Origin: Candidatus Dadabacteria bacterium
GTDB taxonomy: Bacteria > Desulfobacterota_D > UBA1144 > Nemesobacterales > Nemesobacteraceae
Length of the DNA stretch: 64,000 nucleotides
Reading direction: 5' to 3'
Assembly (NCBI GenBank): GCA_028823955.1
Contig: JAPPFE010000016.1
Coordinates: 76,497 to 140,496, forward strand
Shown one piece after another: positions 27,009-35,841 of the stretch. The position numbers and the translations under genes are program-made. Each line of letters begins with the position of its first letter. The stretch's first letter is position 1. The notes beneath the pieces were generated by a model that was not told where the DNA came from, did no database searches, and saw only the letters and a program-made list of their open reading frames with translations.

Positions 27009-28105
27009 GTGAAACGATACCACTTGGAGAAGTTGTCGATGTTTTTGCTGGACAGCCTGCACCTAAACCGAATGAATTTTCGGATCATGGTTATCCGTTC
27101 ATCCGAGCAGGAAGCTTGGAAAGTCTGTTAAAAGGCTCTTCCGAGAACGATTGTGAGAAAGTTTCCTCTAGCGTTGCACGAAACCGACGTTTGAAGCTTT
27201 TTCCGAAAGACACGGTTATCTTTGCCAAGAGTGGAATGTCAGCAAAAATTGGGCGTATCTATCGGCTGCGCCAACCGTCTTATGTTGTTAGTCACCTTGC
27301 AACGCTTGTTCCAACAGGGAAATACGACCCTTCCTTCTTGACGCACTGGCTAAGATGGCACCCTCCATCAGACCTTATCAATGATAATGCTTATCCTTCT
27401 ATACGAATCTCTGCAATTGCCGGACTCAAAGTGCCTAATTTACCCATTTATAAACAACGCCGGATTTCTGCCATCCTAGATAAAACCGATACCATTCGCC
27501 ACAAGCGGGAACAAACCTTGTTCTTAGCCCACAACCTATTGAAATCTGTCTTCTTGGAGATGTTCGGAAACCCTCTGACCAATTCTAAGCAGTTTCCAAC
27601 CATTGCACTCGGTGATTTGATCAGAGTGTCAAGTGGCAATGGACTGACAGCCAAAGATATGAATCCGTCCGGGCCTTACCCAGTTTATGGAGGCAATGGA
27701 ATAAGCGGGTTTCATTCAGAATACATGTTTGATGATCCCCAACTCGTGATTGGAAGAGTCGGGATTTATTGTGGAGCAGTTCACGCAACTCAGCCAAAAT
27801 CCTGGGTAACAGATAATGCGTTATATATTCGAGAATACAAAAGACCAGTTAATCTAACATATCTTGAATGGGCGTTGCGATTTGCAGACCTCAACCAATA
27901 CGCAAACCAAGCTGCACAACCTCTAATTTCAGGAAGTCGAATATATCCAATTGAGATTCTCTTTCCGAGCGAATTAGAACAAGATACATTTGCAGCTTAT
28001 GTGGAGAGACAAAAGCGACTTTTAAACCATCTTGAAGCGAGTTGTAAAAAAGCAAATGATCTCTTTGCCTCTCTTTCCCAACGTGCCTTCCGTGGCGATT
28101 TATAA
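27005..28105 (+). CDS. hsdS: Type I restriction-modification, specificity subunit
   Basis: DNA-recognition subunit of 366 residues, with two target-recognition domains. The first runs from [16 protein letters not shown] to about residue 145. Its spacer helix is [22 protein letters not shown]. The second starts at [16 protein letters not shown] and is followed by a helix with [21 protein letters not shown]. The two halves are different, so the recognised site should be bipartite and asymmetric. No inverted repeats or spare hsdS fragments that would suggest shuffling are present. It is followed after eight bases by an ATPase gene. Confidence 0.93.
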   Translation: MSETIPLGEVVDVFAGQPAPKPNEFSDHGYPFIRAGSLESLLKGSSENDCEKVSSSVARNRRLKLFPKDTVIFAKSGMSAKIGRIYRLRQPSYVVSHLATLVPTGKYDPSFLTHWLRWHPPSDLINDNAYPSIRISAIAGLKVPNLPIYKQRRISAILDKTDTIRHKREQTLFLAHNLLKSVFLEMFGNPLTNSKQFPTIALGDLIRVSSGNGLTAKDMNPSGPYPVYGGNGISGFHSEYMFDDPQLVIGRVGIYCGAVHATQPKSWVTDNALYIREYKRPVNLTYLEWALRFADLNQYANQAAQPLISGSRIYPIEILFPSELEQDTFAAYVERQKRLLNHLEASCKKANDLFASLSQRAFRGDL

Positions 28106-28113
28106 GAAATGCA

Positions 28114-29835
28114 ATGCGACTGAGACGGATCGAAATCGAAAACTTCAAAGGAATTGGCAAACGTCAGGCAATTGACCTCAAGCCGATCACTTTGCTGTTT
28201 GGGCCGAACAACGCAGGCAAAAGCACAATTCTGCAAGTACTACACTATATGCGGGAATTACTTGAACGCCAGAACCCGGACCCCGATCAAACTATCGCAG
28301 GTGGCCTTATCGATCTTGGTGGATTCAGGGCGTTAGTCCACAATCACGAGTTGAATCGTGCCATCACAATTAAGCTCGTGATTGATCTGTCGGAGGATCT
28401 GGGGAATGACCGGCTACCGCTTAATTCCGGCATACATCTCGGCGATACTGAATTTGCTAATCTCGATATCCTCTACATCTTTGGCGGAGACACCGATTTT
28501 AACAAACACGCCGTTGTGCAAGAACTCGGTGTTATGGTTGAGGTATGCTGGAGTGATTTGCTCATGGGTCCCTATGTCTCTTTGCTTTCCCTAGATATGA
28601 ATGGCATCCAGATTCTGTCAATCAAATCGCCACCGCAGAAAGGACGCGCAATTATCACTGATTTTAATTTTGAACACCCGCTACTTCAGCGGATCATTTA
28701 TCAAGATGATATTGTAGAGGATGACGAGTTGTATCAGGGAGATTTACCCGGACACATTGATGAAGGTGACCCGTTTTCGTCGCCGCTTGGGGCTGAGATT
28801 TGGGAACTCTCCCGTGATATGGCAAAAGGAACTCCAACCTTTGCGGAAGATAACTTTAGGGTGACCGTCTCTACTCCAATGGGAGCCTTGCCGAACCCGA
28901 ATAAGCCTCTGGACTTAGAATTACGCGACCCCGAAGTTGACAAGCCTGAACTAGAACAGAGCACGTCTCGCGTTAGGGGACTGGCAACGTTACTTGACGA
29001 ACTGGTTCTCGGGCCGGTACGCGTTGCGAATGACTACTTAAGCGGCATGACCTATATAGGTCCCTTGCGCGAAATCCCCACCCGAAACTTCCGACCACGC
29101 CTTTCGCCTGATGAATCGCGCTGGGCGCGAGGTCTTGCAGCGTGGGATCTGCTGTATTCTGATGTCAAAGGCGATCTTGTCGATGCCGTTAACCAATGGC
29201 TTGGCGATGAGGCCAAGTTGCGCACCGGCTACCAGTTGGAAAGGGTCGTTTTCCGCGAGATACCTGTACCGAGTCGGCTGAGTTTTCTGTTTGAGCGCGG
29301 CCTGACCGAAGACGATCTCGGCGAACTGCAGGAGCTTTACGAGAATCTGGAAACCCGGGTAGAAGTTGCGTTGCGTGATTTTGAAAAAGACATTCTTGTT
29401 GCTCCCGATGATATTGGCGTCGGCATTTCACAAATGATCCCGGTCGTTGTTGGATGCCTCACCGACAGCGTCAACTTCCTTGCGGTGGAACAGCCCGAAC
29501 TCCACATTCATCCAGCGCTGCAGGTTGCTATGGGCGATCTCCTGATCCGCTCGGCCTTCAGCAACAAGTCTGATTTCCTGTCCGCCAAATCTCTTCTCGT
29601 GGAAACGCACAGCGAGCATATTATGCTACGCTTGCTGCGCCGAATCAGGGAGACATTCGAAGGCGAACTGGCTCCTGGTACCCCGTCTCTTACCCCAGAC
29701 GCTGTTTCCGTCATCTATGTTGAAGCCGGCGAAGACTGCGTGAAGTTTTACTCGCTTAGGATTGACGAGGAAGGGGAATTTGTTGACCGCTGGCCACGAG
29801 GCTTCTTCGACGAACGCGTGGAGGAGCTTTTTTAG
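28114..29835 (+). CDS. AAA/OLD-like ATPase with DUF3696-type C-terminus, restriction-linked
   Basis: A 573-residue SMC/ABC-like ATPase. The N-terminus MRLRRIEIENFKGIGKRQAI leads into Walker A GPNNAGKST (30-38). Walker B is FLAVEQPELHIHPA, and the His-loop is LLVETHSEHIMLRLLRR. The C-terminal segment, DEEGEFVDRWPRGFFDER, matches the DUF3696 pattern. No TOPRIM nuclease domain is visible, which separates it from OLD and GajA. It begins eight bases after hsdS and overlaps the next gene (TAGTG), so the pair is co-expressed with the restriction enzyme. By position it is like the R-linked ORFs of Campylobacter hsd loci. A sensor or motor role in a second defence layer is inferred. Confidence 0.85.
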   Translation: MRLRRIEIENFKGIGKRQAIDLKPITLLFGPNNAGKSTILQVLHYMRELLERQNPDPDQTIAGGLIDLGGFRALVHNHELNRAITIKLVIDLSEDLGNDRLPLNSGIHLGDTEFANLDILYIFGGDTDFNKHAVVQELGVMVEVCWSDLLMGPYVSLLSLDMNGIQILSIKSPPQKGRAIITDFNFEHPLLQRIIYQDDIVEDDELYQGDLPGHIDEGDPFSSPLGAEIWELSRDMAKGTPTFAEDNFRVTVSTPMGALPNPNKPLDLELRDPEVDKPELEQSTSRVRGLATLLDELVLGPVRVANDYLSGMTYIGPLREIPTRNFRPRLSPDESRWARGLAAWDLLYSDVKGDLVDAVNQWLGDEAKLRTGYQLERVVFREIPVPSRLSFLFERGLTEDDLGELQELYENLETRVEVALRDFEKDILVAPDDIGVGISQMIPVVVGCLTDSVNFLAVEQPELHIHPALQVAMGDLLIRSAFSNKSDFLSAKSLLVETHSEHIMLRLLRRIRETFEGELAPGTPSLTPDAVSVIYVEAGEDCVKFYSLRIDEEGEFVDRWPRGFFDERVEELF

Positions 29836-30779
29836 TGTATCGGGAGTACGCTGTCGAACCGGCCGCCATAGGATCAAGCTGGGGAACTTTCCGTTACCTT
29901 ATCGAGAAATTCGGCTTCCAGAAAGGTCGATTGATTTCCCGGTTTCCTTCAAGATGGGAACGCTTGGTTATTGAGGCGGCAAAGATGGCAGGTGTAGGTG
30001 ATATAGCCTTATCCAGAATTACGGAAAAGTTAAGGAAAAAGAAAGAAGAAGAAATTAAGATTGTCAATTCGGGTCGTATTTACGATCCGAGTCTTGGCAG
30101 TTGGATCGCAAGTGCCCGTGTTGCGCATGCTGTAAAACCTTTCCATGCCATTATCGCGCAAGGTGACCATGAAGAGAATGAGATTGTTACTCCCGAAGAA
30201 TTAGAGGAAGATCACCCACTTATGATCGCTTCTACAAGCTGCAATGTCCCGCGAACAAGCAAAAGGCTTGCTGAGGCCCTTCTGCCTCTCCTTCTTTCTG
30301 CGCGAGAAGTTGATATTGTTGATCCCTTCTTTGACCTCCAGAACTCAAAATATACAAACCTCTTGAGTCTGTTGCTTTCATCAATGTACAACTCGAGGAA
30401 AAATAAAGAAAAAACTCTGCTTATCAGGATCCACTTTCGCTTAGATGAAGGCGATCCAAGAGAACAGTTTCTTCTTGAAAATGCACACAGATGGGTACGT
30501 GGCTGGCTTCTCGAAGGCTTCGAGTTGCACCTGTATGAATGGAAACAGAAACCCGGCGGTGAAGACTTTCATGCTCGTCTTCTCTTATGCGATTGTGGCG
30601 GGTTGGCAGTCGATGCGGGCTTCGCGGCAGTCGGACAACATGAAAGCACCATTATCACTCTGCTTGATTATCAGCATGTCCAGAGATTGCGGAAAAATTT
30701 TGCAGTTGGAGCGACGGTTTATGATAAGGCCGGAAATGCAGTTCGAATTAGGTCAAATGGAGAAACAGAGACACTCTAA
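29835..30779 (+). CDS. Uncharacterised protein with PLD-like motif, partner of the ATPase
   Basis: A 314-residue protein that I do not recognise as a named family. A half resembling a phospholipase-D fold is visible: the strand VDIVDPFFDLQNSKY (about 158-172), then DFHARLLLCDCGGLAVDAGF, where His246, Arg248 and Asp253 form an H-x-R-x4-D variant of the HKD motif. The N-terminal 100 residues are basic and helical. There are no membrane segments. The GTG start overlaps the ATPase stop as TAGTG, arguing for a two-protein system. A nuclease or other phosphodiester-acting effector controlled by the ATPase is a reasonable guess, not shown. Confidence 0.72.
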   Translation: MYREYAVEPAAIGSSWGTFRYLIEKFGFQKGRLISRFPSRWERLVIEAAKMAGVGDIALSRITEKLRKKKEEEIKIVNSGRIYDPSLGSWIASARVAHAVKPFHAIIAQGDHEENEIVTPEELEEDHPLMIASTSCNVPRTSKRLAEALLPLLLSAREVDIVDPFFDLQNSKYTNLLSLLLSSMYNSRKNKEKTLLIRIHFRLDEGDPREQFLLENAHRWVRGWLLEGFELHLYEWKQKPGGEDFHARLLLCDCGGLAVDAGFAAVGQHESTIITLLDYQHVQRLRKNFAVGATVYDKAGNAVRIRSNGETETL

Positions 30780-30803
30780 CTTAAAGATATCCGAACAGCA
30801 GGC

Positions 30804-31466
30804 ATGAAAATTCTCGGAATTGAAACCTCTACTTTTTCGGGAAGCGTATCGTTATGCGATGACGACACTATTCTTTGCGAATATGTTTTCAACACCGGTC
30901 CGAGGCATAACGAGGTGCTTATTCCCACGATCGAGCGACTTCTTTCGGATTGCGGGCTTGGAAAAGATGATCTGGAAGCGGTCTGCGTGTCAGTGGGTCC
31001 GGGTTCTTTCACCTCTCTTCGCATAGGGGTCTCCACTGCGAAGACTCTTTGCTATTCTCTGGGGACGGACCTCGCGGGAGTTCCATCGCTTGAAATTCTC
31101 GCCTCGAACGCGCTTTGGTGCGGAGATGACGTGTGCGTCATGACCGACGCTGGCAGGGGGGAGGTTTTCTTTTCGTTTTATGATCTTAAAAGCACGGAGA
31201 TGACCCCCGCGGAAATCGCTACACCCGAGTCTGTGTGCGCCGGGGTGAGAAGAAAGACCGTTTTTGTGGGCAGCGGAGCCCTGCTCCACGAAAACCTTAT
31301 CCGAGATGCTGTGGGAGAGAGATCTGTGTTTCTGCCTGCGGATCTAAACACCCCGAGGGCGTCTGGCTGCGCGCTTTTAGGGAGAAAAAAGATTCTTTCC
31401 GGACAAAAGGACGATCCCTTCACTTTAACTCCCTTTTATCTTCGCCGCTCCGCGGCGGAGCGCTAG
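30804..31466 (+). CDS. tsaB: tRNA threonylcarbamoyladenosine synthesis protein TsaB
   Basis: A 220-residue ASKHA-fold protein that partners with TsaD and TsaE to make t6A37 in ANN-decoding tRNAs. The typical start MKILGIETSTFSGSVSL and the signature VSVGPGSFTSLRIGVSTAKTL are visible. It ends with FYLRRSAAER, the usual short C-terminus. It lies 24 bases after the defence island and has the host-like composition again, so it marks the island's right border. Confidence 0.94.
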   Translation: MKILGIETSTFSGSVSLCDDDTILCEYVFNTGPRHNEVLIPTIERLLSDCGLGKDDLEAVCVSVGPGSFTSLRIGVSTAKTLCYSLGTDLAGVPSLEILASNALWCGDDVCVMTDAGRGEVFFSFYDLKSTEMTPAEIATPESVCAGVRRKTVFVGSGALLHENLIRDAVGERSVFLPADLNTPRASGCALLGRKKILSGQKDDPFTLTPFYLRRSAAER

Positions 31467-31598
31467 GCGGGATCGCTGAAGTCGCGATGGAAATCTTTTT
31501 CCCTGCCGGTCTTGAAGTTGTCCGCACGCGGTGATAGATTAAGCGGATGGGTTGTTGGTATTCCGCATTTTAAAAACAATCAGGGAGAAATAAATAAA

Positions 31599-33311
31599 AT
31601 GGCCAAGATGCTCGGCGCACAGATGTTCTTTGAGACGCTTCTTCACCAGGGTATTGATGTGGTCTTCGGACTGCCGGGAGGTTACGTTCTCAAGGTCTAC
31701 GACGTGATGACCGATTACACCGACAGGATAAATCACGTGCTCGTGAGGCATGAGCAGGGAGCTACGCACATGGCCGACGGGTACGCAAGGGCCTCGGGAA
31801 AACCGGGGGTGGTGCTTTGCACCTCGGGTCCTGCGGCAACCAACACCGTTACCGGCATTGCGACGGCGCAGATGGATTCATCTCCCATAGTTATCTTCAC
31901 AGGGCAGGTTCCCACGCAGTACCTTGGAAGCGACGCTTTTCAGGAAGCCGACCATATCGGCATAACAAGACCCTGCACGAAACATAACTACCTTGTACGA
32001 GAGACCCGGGATCTTCCAAGAGCGATGAAAGAGGCTTTCCACATAGCCGGCACCGGAAGACCCAGCCCGGTTCTGGTTGATATGCCCAAGGACGTTCTCA
32101 TAGGAGAGGACGAGCTTGTAATCCCTGAGGATCACGAGATAGATATCAAAGGCTACAAGCCCACTATGAAGGGAAATCCTTCGCAGATAAAAAGGGCGGT
32201 GGAGATGCTGCTTGCCTCAAAGCAACCGGTTATTTATTCCGGTGGAGGAGTTATCTGGTCCGGGGCTACGGATGAACTGCTTGAGTTCTGCCACCGGCTT
32301 CAGATACCTGTAGCTTCAACCCTTATGGGGCTCGGAGGTTACCCGGCGAGCGATCCGCTTTTCATAAGCATGCTCGGGATGCACGGTTCCTACGCCGCCA
32401 ATATGACCGTTACCGAATCGGACCTCGTTATCTCGATCGGCGGGCGGTTTGATGACAGGGCTACGGGCGGGAACTTTGATGAGTTCGCTCCCAACGCGGA
32501 GATTATCCATATAGACATAGATCCCTCCTCGATAGACAAGAACATAACGGTTCAGTGTCCGATAGTAGGGGATGCCAAAATTGTGCTGCGCCAGATACTC
32601 GATGCTCTCCCCGGGGAGATTGACCTTGAAGGGAGGGAATCCTGGCTTAGGAGGATACGGGACTGGAACGAGAAGCATCCGCTCACCTATTGCCAGGGAA
32701 GCGAGAAAATTCTGACTACCTACGCCATAGACACGCTTTACAAGCTTACGAAAGGAGACGCCATAATAGTTTCCGACGTGGGTCAGCACCAGATGTGGGT
32801 AGCCCAGTTCTACAAGTTCGAAAGACCGAGAACCCATCTTACCTCGGGGGGACTGGGAACCATGGGATTCAGTTTCCCTGCGGCTATGGGAGCGAAATAC
32901 GCAAGACCTGATGAGCAGGTTATATGCGTTGCCGGCGACGGAAGCTTCCAGATGAATTTCCAGGAACTCGCGACTGCGGTTGAAAACAATCTGGATCTTA
33001 AGATTATCGTTTTCAACAACCGTCATCACGGGATGGTAAGGCAATGGCAGACGATGTTTTTTGAGGGCAATTACTCGGCATCTCGGTTTGAAGTGCTGCC
33101 GGATTTCGTGAAGCTCGCAGAAGCGTTTGGAGCCCGTGGCCTTCGGGCGGTGAGGCCCGAGGAGCTTGAGCCCACTCTCAGGGAAGGCCTTAACACTCCA
33201 GGAGTTGTCCTCATGGAGATAGAAGTCGATTGTACCGAGATGGTTTATCCGATGATAGCCCCCGGTGCGTCGATGGACAACATGATAATGATGCCTGCGG
33301 ATCTTGCCTGA
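31599..33311 (+). CDS. ilvB: Acetolactate synthase, large catalytic subunit
   Basis: A thiamine-diphosphate enzyme that condenses pyruvate in valine, leucine and isoleucine synthesis, about 570 residues. The catalytic Glu lies in LVRHEQGATHMADGYARASG. The TPP/Mg motif is CVAGDGSFQMNFQELATAV with the following FNNRHHGMVRQW, and FAD-type contacts are conserved (GGRFDDRATG). The ATG at 31599 follows GGGAGAAA. An upstream in-frame start at 31512 adds non-homologous sequence. No small regulatory subunit gene (ilvN) follows. The next gene is priA. An acetohydroxyacid synthase role is most likely. Confidence 0.92.
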   Translation: MAKMLGAQMFFETLLHQGIDVVFGLPGGYVLKVYDVMTDYTDRINHVLVRHEQGATHMADGYARASGKPGVVLCTSGPAATNTVTGIATAQMDSSPIVIFTGQVPTQYLGSDAFQEADHIGITRPCTKHNYLVRETRDLPRAMKEAFHIAGTGRPSPVLVDMPKDVLIGEDELVIPEDHEIDIKGYKPTMKGNPSQIKRAVEMLLASKQPVIYSGGGVIWSGATDELLEFCHRLQIPVASTLMGLGGYPASDPLFISMLGMHGSYAANMTVTESDLVISIGGRFDDRATGGNFDEFAPNAEIIHIDIDPSSIDKNITVQCPIVGDAKIVLRQILDALPGEIDLEGRESWLRRIRDWNEKHPLTYCQGSEKILTTYAIDTLYKLTKGDAIIVSDVGQHQMWVAQFYKFERPRTHLTSGGLGTMGFSFPAAMGAKYARPDEQVICVAGDGSFQMNFQELATAVENNLDLKIIVFNNRHHGMVRQWQTMFFEGNYSASRFEVLPDFVKLAEAFGARGLRAVRPEELEPTLREGLNTPGVVLMEIEVDCTEMVYPMIAPGASMDNMIMMPADLA

Positions 33312-33390
33312 TACCGCGCAAGGTTTTCCTGGCCGAACTCAAGGTTCTTTTTCCGCTTTCATATATACTTTTCCGTAGGACTGTGCATTA

Positions 33391-35832
33391 GTGTCTTCCG
33401 GTATCGTTATGGCTTCAGGAAAAATTGTTCAGGTAGCATTGCCGATTCATTCCGAGCAGCTTTTTCTATATTCGGTTCCGAAGCGTTTCCGACAAGGGAT
33501 CGCTACGGGGAAGAGGGTGTTTGTCCCCCTCGGAAACCGCAAGGCCATAGGATATGTGGTGGGAGATGCGGGAAAACGGAAAGTCGATTTCGAGCTAAAG
33601 GATATAATCGACATCCTCGATGAATTGCCGCTTTTTGACGAGAAGCGCCTGGAATTCTTCCGCCGGGTTTCTGAGTACTACATGGCGCCTCTCGGGATCG
33701 TGCTTAAATTCGCCCATCCTTTGGGCCTTGGCAAAAGCGTCGGGAAAACCGTACGGATCACGGAGGAGGGGGAAAGCCGCCTTAAGGAACCGGGCCTTAA
33801 CCGTCTCGACAAAAGAGTTCTGGAAACTCTCCTGCTCGAAGGAGAACTCGCCTCGGAGAAGCTTATTGAACTCAGCGGTGGGGCGTCGCTTGAGAACCTT
33901 AACTCTCTTAAAAGAAGAGGCCATGTTGAATTTGACTACAGGGTCGTAAGAGATGAGAAGGTAAAGTACGAGAAGGTCTATGGAATCTCCTGTGACCCGG
34001 ACACTGTCTCGGAGATTAGGCGGAAAAAACCGGCCAAGGGCGCCATACTTGAGTTCATAAACCTCCGCGGTTCCGTCCCCCGCTCGGAACTAAGGGAAAT
34101 ATTCGGCAATTTCACGGCTCACGTAAAGTGGCTTGTGGATAACGCTCTGGTCTCCGTGGAGCAAAAAGAGATCGGAAGGGATCCCTACGGTGTGCTTGAT
34201 TCAAAGGAAGAGCCACCGAAGGAGCTTACCCAGGATCAGCGTATGGCGATGGAGAAAATCCTGCCTTACGTTAAGAGGGAAGAATATCGCTGCTTTCTTC
34301 TTCACGGTGTTACGGGAAGCGGAAAGACCGAGGTCTACTTAAGGACCGTGAGCGAAATCATAGCCAAAGGGAAACAGGCGATTGTTCTCGTCCCCGAGAT
34401 AGCGCTCACACCGCTTCTGGTAAAGAGGTTCCGTTCGCGTTTCGCCGACTCTGTGTCGGTGATTCACAGCGCTCTTAGCGAGGGTGAGAGGTTCGATGTC
34501 TGGAGAAAGGCCCGTAGTGGAGATCTGAGCGTGGTGATAGGTGCCCGCTCCGCGGTTTTCGCTCCGCTTGAGAATCTCGGCCTTGTGGTGGTTGACGAGG
34601 AGCACGAGTCCTCCTACAAGCAGAACGAGGCGCCATGTTACAACGCCCGCGACGCCGCGGTCATGCTCGGAACCATATACGGCTGTCCGGTGCTGCTGGG
34701 TTCCGCGACTCCTTCACTTGAGTCCTACGCAAACTCGATCAGGGGCAAGTACGAATATCTTTCTCTTCCCGCAAGGGTGGGGGAGAGCAGGCTTCCCGAT
34801 GTTGAACTCGTGGATATGAAAAACGTGAATGAAACTGTTTTCTCCCCGCGTCTAAGGGACGCCCTGGTGGAGAATTTCAGCCGCGGGGAACAATCGATTC
34901 TTTTTATTAACAGGAGAGGTTTTTCAAGTTTTCTGGTCTGCGGGGACTGTGGTGAAATCTTCAAGTGCCCCAACTGCTCTATAACCCTTACCTTCCACAA
35001 GAAGGATAACTCAATTAAGTGCCATTACTGCGGGATTATGCAGGAATTCGAGAACATTTGCTCAAGCTGCGGGGCCAAGTACATGGGCAAGGGTCTCGGG
35101 ACCCAGAAAGTGGAGGAGCAGGTAAAGAGCATGCTTCCCGATGCCAGGGTTTTCGTCATGGACAGGGATTACACCCGCGGAAAAACCAAACTTCTCGACC
35201 TTTACAAAAAGCTTGAGTCCGGGGAGGTGGATGTTCTTATCGGGACCCAGATGGTAGCCAAAGGACATGATCTGCCAGGGGTTACGCTTGTGGGTGTTCT
35301 CTCGGCTGACCATATGCTGGGGATTCCCGACTTCCGCTCGGGAGAAAGAACTTTCCAGATCCTCACGCAGGTAGCCGGAAGAACAGGCAGGGGAAGAAAA
35401 CCCGGGACGGTTTTTCTGCAGACATATAACCCCGAACATCCTTCGGTAAGATTTGCCATTTCCCATAACAGTTCCGGGTTTCTTGATGAAGAACTGGAGC
35501 TTAGGAAGTCTCTTGATCAGCCCCCTTTCTCAAGGTTCATATCCTTCAGAGTAAACGGACTTGATGAGGAGAAAACGCGAGATTTCGCCGGAAGAATGAA
35601 ACGCACAGCCGAGAGATTTCTTCTCAGGCTTCCGCCCGGGTCGCTTCGAGTGCTCGGCCCCTCCGAGGCTCCCATATACAAACTTAGAAACAGGTTCAGG
35701 TGGCAGATCGTTATCGTCTCAAGTAATCTGGGGCTGCTTCGCAACTACGCCTCGGCACTTTACGACTCGTTGAAAAAACACGCCTCGGGAATTAAGCTTG
35801 TAGTTGATGTTGATCCCTATGATTTCATGTGA
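33391..35832 (+). CDS. priA: Primosomal replication-restart helicase PriA
   Basis: An 813-residue DEAH-type helicase that reloads DnaB at broken or stalled forks. The 3' DNA-binding domain starts VQVALPIHSEQLFLYSVPKRF. Helicase motifs are LLHGVTGSGKTEVYL, VVVDEEHESSYKQ and QVAGRTGRG. The zinc module is seen as CGDCGEIFKCPNCSIT with CHYCG and CSSCGAKY. A GTG at 33391, with AGGA 11 bases upstream, is taken as the start. An ATG at 33409 is also possible. Length is normal. Confidence 0.96.
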   Translation: MSSGIVMASGKIVQVALPIHSEQLFLYSVPKRFRQGIATGKRVFVPLGNRKAIGYVVGDAGKRKVDFELKDIIDILDELPLFDEKRLEFFRRVSEYYMAPLGIVLKFAHPLGLGKSVGKTVRITEEGESRLKEPGLNRLDKRVLETLLLEGELASEKLIELSGGASLENLNSLKRRGHVEFDYRVVRDEKVKYEKVYGISCDPDTVSEIRRKKPAKGAILEFINLRGSVPRSELREIFGNFTAHVKWLVDNALVSVEQKEIGRDPYGVLDSKEEPPKELTQDQRMAMEKILPYVKREEYRCFLLHGVTGSGKTEVYLRTVSEIIAKGKQAIVLVPEIALTPLLVKRFRSRFADSVSVIHSALSEGERFDVWRKARSGDLSVVIGARSAVFAPLENLGLVVVDEEHESSYKQNEAPCYNARDAAVMLGTIYGCPVLLGSATPSLESYANSIRGKYEYLSLPARVGESRLPDVELVDMKNVNETVFSPRLRDALVENFSRGEQSILFINRRGFSSFLVCGDCGEIFKCPNCSITLTFHKKDNSIKCHYCGIMQEFENICSSCGAKYMGKGLGTQKVEEQVKSMLPDARVFVMDRDYTRGKTKLLDLYKKLESGEVDVLIGTQMVAKGHDLPGVTLVGVLSADHMLGIPDFRSGERTFQILTQVAGRTGRGRKPGTVFLQTYNPEHPSVRFAISHNSSGFLDEELELRKSLDQPPFSRFISFRVNGLDEEKTRDFAGRMKRTAERFLLRLPPGSLRVLGPSEAPIYKLRNRFRWQIVIVSSNLGLLRNYASALYDSLKKHASGIKLVVDVDPYDFM

Positions 35833-35841
35833 CCCGGCTTG

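Noticed and set aside
31467-31598. T-box or attenuator leader before ilvB
   Set aside because: No T-box core, no run of Val/Leu/Ile codons and no terminator-like hairpin was found.
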